From Bacilli bacterium (lineage in GTDB: Bacteria > Bacillota_I > Bacilli_A > RF39 > UBA660), in NCBI GenBank assembly GCA_017409025.1, contig JAFQTN010000015.1, positions 1-44,042 on the forward strand: 44,042 nt of DNA, read 5' to 3'. Both the position numbers and the translations under genes were made by a program. Below are positions 41,784 through 44,042 of this stretch, piece by piece. The first letter of the stretch is position 1, and every line of letters begins with the position of its first letter. The notes beneath the pieces are model-generated. The model was not told the origin of the DNA. It saw only the letters and a program-made list of their open reading frames with translations, and made no database searches.

Positions 41784-42674
41784 CTACCTAACAATAATTT
41801 GTTCTAATTTTAATTCTATATTGTATTTTTCTTTTATTTCTTTTTGTATTTTTTCTATTAATGATATAATATCTTTTCCTGTAGCGCCATTTTTGTTTAC
41901 AATAAAGTTTGCGTGTTTAGTTGATACTTCTGCACCATTTATATTATATCCTTTTAAATTAGCTTCTTCTATTAATGCTCCTGCATATCCACCTTCAGGA
42001 TTTCTGAATACACTTCCAGCATTTGGCATATCTAATGGTTGAGAAGCAATTCTTTTTTGTTTTCTTTCTTCAACCAATTCCTTCATTTCTTCTGAATTTC
42101 CTTTTTGCAATTCAAATGTTGCATCTAATACGATATATTTTTTGTTTCTTTTTAAGAATGAACTACGATATGCATACTCAAGTTCACTATTTTTCATAAT
42201 TTTTACTTCATTATCTGGTGTTAGTACTGTTACTTCTTTTAGGATTTCTGATATATCACTATTATATGCTCCGGCATTCATAGCAACAGAGGCACCTACG
42301 GCTCCAGGAATTCCAGCAGAAAACTCCATCCCAGAAAATCCTTTTTCTATAGTATCTAGAGATAATTTAATTAATGAGTATCCAGCACCGGCTGTAACTA
42401 AATTATCTTTATATATTACAGAATTAAAATTATCTAATTTAATCATTACGCCATCATAATAGTCCATTGATAATATAACATTAGATCCATTACCTAGTAT
42501 ATAATATTTGATATTATTTTCCCTTAAATAATCTAAAACTAATTTTAGTTCTTCAATTGTTTTGGGAAATACTAAAAACTTACAAATAGTATTTACTCTA
42601 TATGTATTATAATTTTTTAGAGATATATCTTCTTTGTATGAGACATTTAAACTATCAAAAAAATTTTTTATCAT
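41784..42674 (-). CDS. murB: UDP-N-acetylenolpyruvoylglucosamine reductase
   Basis: 296 residues, type II MurB. NYNTYRVNTICKFLVFPKTI and YILGNGSNVILSM bind FAD; the catalytic Ser lies in NAGSVFRNPEGGYAGALIEE and the AGIPGAVGASVAMNAGAYN loop is typical. It reduces the enolpyruvyl group to make UDP-MurNAc. It overlaps the murG end by 20 bases, so translation is coupled. Confidence 0.96.
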   Translation of the reverse strand: MIKNFFDSLNVSYKEDISLKNYNTYRVNTICKFLVFPKTIEELKLVLDYLRENNIKYYILGNGSNVILSMDYYDGVMIKLDNFNSVIYKDNLVTAGAGYSLIKLSLDTIEKGFSGMEFSAGIPGAVGASVAMNAGAYNSDISEILKEVTVLTPDNEVKIMKNSELEYAYRSSFLKRNKKYIVLDATFELQKGNSEEMKELVEERKQKRIASQPLDMPNAGSVFRNPEGGYAGALIEEANLKGYNINGAEVSTKHANFIVNKNGATGKDIISLIEKIQKEIKEKYNIELKLEQIIVR

Positions 42675-43749
42675 CCATTATCATTTCCTTTAGAACTTCA
42701 TAGATTCTTGAACTACTATCTTTAATACCAAGTTCTTTTAAATTCTTTTTGATATTATTATATTGTTCTTTGTTAGATAGTGTTTTATCTATTAGGTTTA
42801 TTAAATTATCTTTAGTTAAATCTTTTTCTTCTAGTATTAAACCAGCATTTTTGTTTACTAAGTCCATTGCATTTTTATATTGATGATTATTAGTTACGTA
42901 TGGACTAGGTATAAATATTGACGGAATATTTAATACTAAAATTTCACTCATCGTAGATGCTCCCGCTCTTGTAATAATTAAGTCAGTTACTTTCATTAAA
43001 GATGGTAATTCATATATAAATGGTTTTATTATTACATTTTCCGGTACTTTCATTTTTTTTACTTTTTCATAGTAGGAATTTCCTGTAACAAATAAAACTT
43101 GATAATCTTTATTTTTAAAGTTATTTAAAAAAGATACTATTTTATCATTTACAGTTTTACTGCCAAGACTTCCCATAACAATTAGTACAAGTTTTTTATT
43201 TTTATCTAAGCCATAATCTTCTTTATTAGCTTTTTTCATATTTAACGCTTTTTCACTACATGGATTTCCTGTTAGAACAACTTTTTCTTTAGGAAAAGCT
43301 GATAGTGTTGATGAAAACGATACGCCTATTTTATCAGCATATTTAGTTAAGTATTTATTAGACAAACCTACAACAGAATTTTGTTCATGAATAAATGTCT
43401 TTTTACCTAATTTTTTTGCTGCCCAAATAACTGGTCCTGTAACATATCCACCCGCACCAATTACAACATCGGGATTAAATTCTTTTATTATTTTTTTACA
43501 TTCAATTCTTGCTTTTAAGAATTGATATAAAACTTTAAAATTTTCAAGAGTTAGTTTTCTTTTTAAACCACTAACGTTTATTTCTTTATACTTAATACCT
43601 AATTCAGGTATTAGATCTTTTTCCATTCTATCAGATGTTCCTATATATAAAATATCACTCTTTGCTTCTTCTTCTTTAATTTTATTAATTATGGCAATTG
43701 CTGGATATATATGTCCGCCAGTGCCACCGGCACTAATTACAACTTTCAT
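42655..43749 (-). CDS. murG: MurG: lipid II-forming N-acetylglucosaminyltransferase
   Basis: 364 residues, GT28 family. ISAGGTGGHIYPAIAI is the N-terminal glycine loop, GAGGYVTGPVIWAA the membrane-association/acceptor motif, and TRAGASTMSEILVLNIPSIF the UDP-GlcNAc-binding region. It adds GlcNAc to lipid I at the inner membrane face. It starts the murG-murB-divIB operon; GAGGTG precedes the ATG. Confidence 0.97.
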   Translation of the reverse strand: MKVVISAGGTGGHIYPAIAIINKIKEEEAKSDILYIGTSDRMEKDLIPELGIKYKEINVSGLKRKLTLENFKVLYQFLKARIECKKIIKEFNPDVVIGAGGYVTGPVIWAAKKLGKKTFIHEQNSVVGLSNKYLTKYADKIGVSFSSTLSAFPKEKVVLTGNPCSEKALNMKKANKEDYGLDKNKKLVLIVMGSLGSKTVNDKIVSFLNNFKNKDYQVLFVTGNSYYEKVKKMKVPENVIIKPFIYELPSLMKVTDLIITRAGASTMSEILVLNIPSIFIPSPYVTNNHQYKNAMDLVNKNAGLILEEKDLTKDNLINLIDKTLSNKEQYNNIKKNLKELGIKDSSSRIYEVLKEMIMDDKKFF

Positions 43750-43765
43750 AATTCACCTCATTATC

Positions 43766-43774
43766 ATTATAACA
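43766..43774 (-). promoter_or_regulatory. Extended -10 promoter of murG operon
   Basis: TGTTATAAT on the minus strand about 20 bases before the murG ATG. No good -35. The rest of 43775-43855 is AT-rich with T runs that probably end the rRNA transcript. Confidence 0.5.
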
Positions 43775-43855
43775 TATATAAATCAATTTTTCTCTAATAT
43801 CTATTTAATTATACACTTTTCGTATTATTTTTATGTAAAAAAAAGCATAAAAAAA

Positions 43856-43962
43856 ATATTGGCAATTTCCTATTTTCGCTTTCACTATCGTCGGCGTTTA
43901 GGTGCTTAACTTCTGTGTTCGGTATGGGTACAGGTGAGCCACCTAGCTATTTTCACCAATAT
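43856..43962 (-). rRNA. rrf: 5S ribosomal RNA
   Basis: On the minus strand the segment has CACCTGTACCCATACCGAAC followed by ACAGAAGTTAAG, the most conserved part of 5S, and closing arms ATATTGG / CCAATAT that form helix I. The length, about 107 nt, is slightly short as in Mollicutes. T-rich sequence follows. Ends are set by the helix I pairing and may be off by a few bases. Confidence 0.93.
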
Positions 43963-44042
43963 ATTTTTTCTTTATTATTTTTCCAAGTTCTCTGAAAACA
44001 AGATAATGCGATCATTCAAATTATTTGGGATTAAATCCTCAA
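43963..44042 (-). other. 23S-5S spacer of an rRNA operon
   Basis: The stretch before the 5S contains GCATTATCTTGTTTTCAGAG, resembling the 'TTATCTAGTTTTCAGAGAAC' spacer element common in Firmicutes rRNA operons. The 23S end itself is outside the window. Confidence 0.5.

Overview
The window reads as chromosome of a very AT-rich, low-GC Gram-positive bacterium of the Bacilli / Mollicutes-like kind. Evidence for this: Firmicutes gene orders (spoIVFA-spoIVFB-rplU-prp-rpmA with obg further on; hrcA-grpE-dnaK-dnaJ-rsmE; murG-murB-divIB), an L27 with the cleavable Firmicutes N-terminal extension plus its protease Prp, a full-length Spo0A, and AGGAGG/AGGTG ribosome-binding sites. TGG encodes Trp and TGA is used as a stop (ylbJ, divIB), so the code is table 11 and not the Mycoplasma code. 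The peptidoglycan genes show a walled cell. An uncultured gut-type Bacilli lineage (RF39/RFN20-like) is an inference.

Layout, left to right. 1-141: end of an IS3-type insertion sequence with the start of its transposase. 159-11115: a compact type IV secretion/conjugation locus on the minus strand, read from high to low coordinates: VirB2-like protein, larger VirB2-like fusion, VirB6/TrbL-like channel protein, PrgI-like protein, TraC-like protein, VirB4 ATPase, SpoIID-LytM cell-wall hydrolase, lipoprotein, and VirD4 coupling ATPase under its own promoter. No relaxase or integrase is visible. 11132-17434: obg, a uracil-DNA-glycosylase-like gene, DUF1653, a frameshifted YhcG/DUF1016 nuclease, a small membrane protein on the plus strand, and housecleaning pyrophosphatases (MazG-like, NUDIX, RdgB) with a gluzincin-like protein. 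17623-17792: two tRNA genes. 17863-22225: rpmA-prp-rplU with an L21 leader, the SpoIVFA/SpoIVFB pair, SepM/YlbL protease and divergent YlbJ.

22250-26726: an Ig-like/NlpC-P60 wall protein, hpf, rpsD (plus strand, consensus promoter and structured leader) and spo0A with a 0A box upstream. 26751-28700: pgk, then a roughly 470-nt ORF-free stretch bounded by its own consensus promoter and terminator, which looks like an unassigned structured RNA, then a 43-residue membrane protein. 28718-33518: fmt, serS, rsmE and two uncharacterised membrane-anchored proteins. 33539-38454: the heat-shock operon hrcA-grpE-(73-aa membrane protein)-dnaK-dnaJ, controlled by a consensus promoter between two AT-rich CIRCE-like operators; GrpE carries an unusual ten-cysteine N-terminus. 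38550-41090: SPFH/NfeD pair, a kinase-fold-like protein and a Flp-like pilin with a consensus promoter. 41087-43749: divIB, murB, murG. 43856-43962: 5S rRNA at the end of an rRNA operon.

Most genes are on the minus strand, away from the rRNA operon. Core growth genes share the region with sporulation genes (spo0A, spoIVFA/B, ylbJ), so the organism probably sporulates or descends recently from a spore former. The most interesting items are the orphan structured RNA, the cysteine-rich GrpE, and the relaxase-less T4SS whose VirB2-like gene is insulated between its own promoter and a strong terminator.
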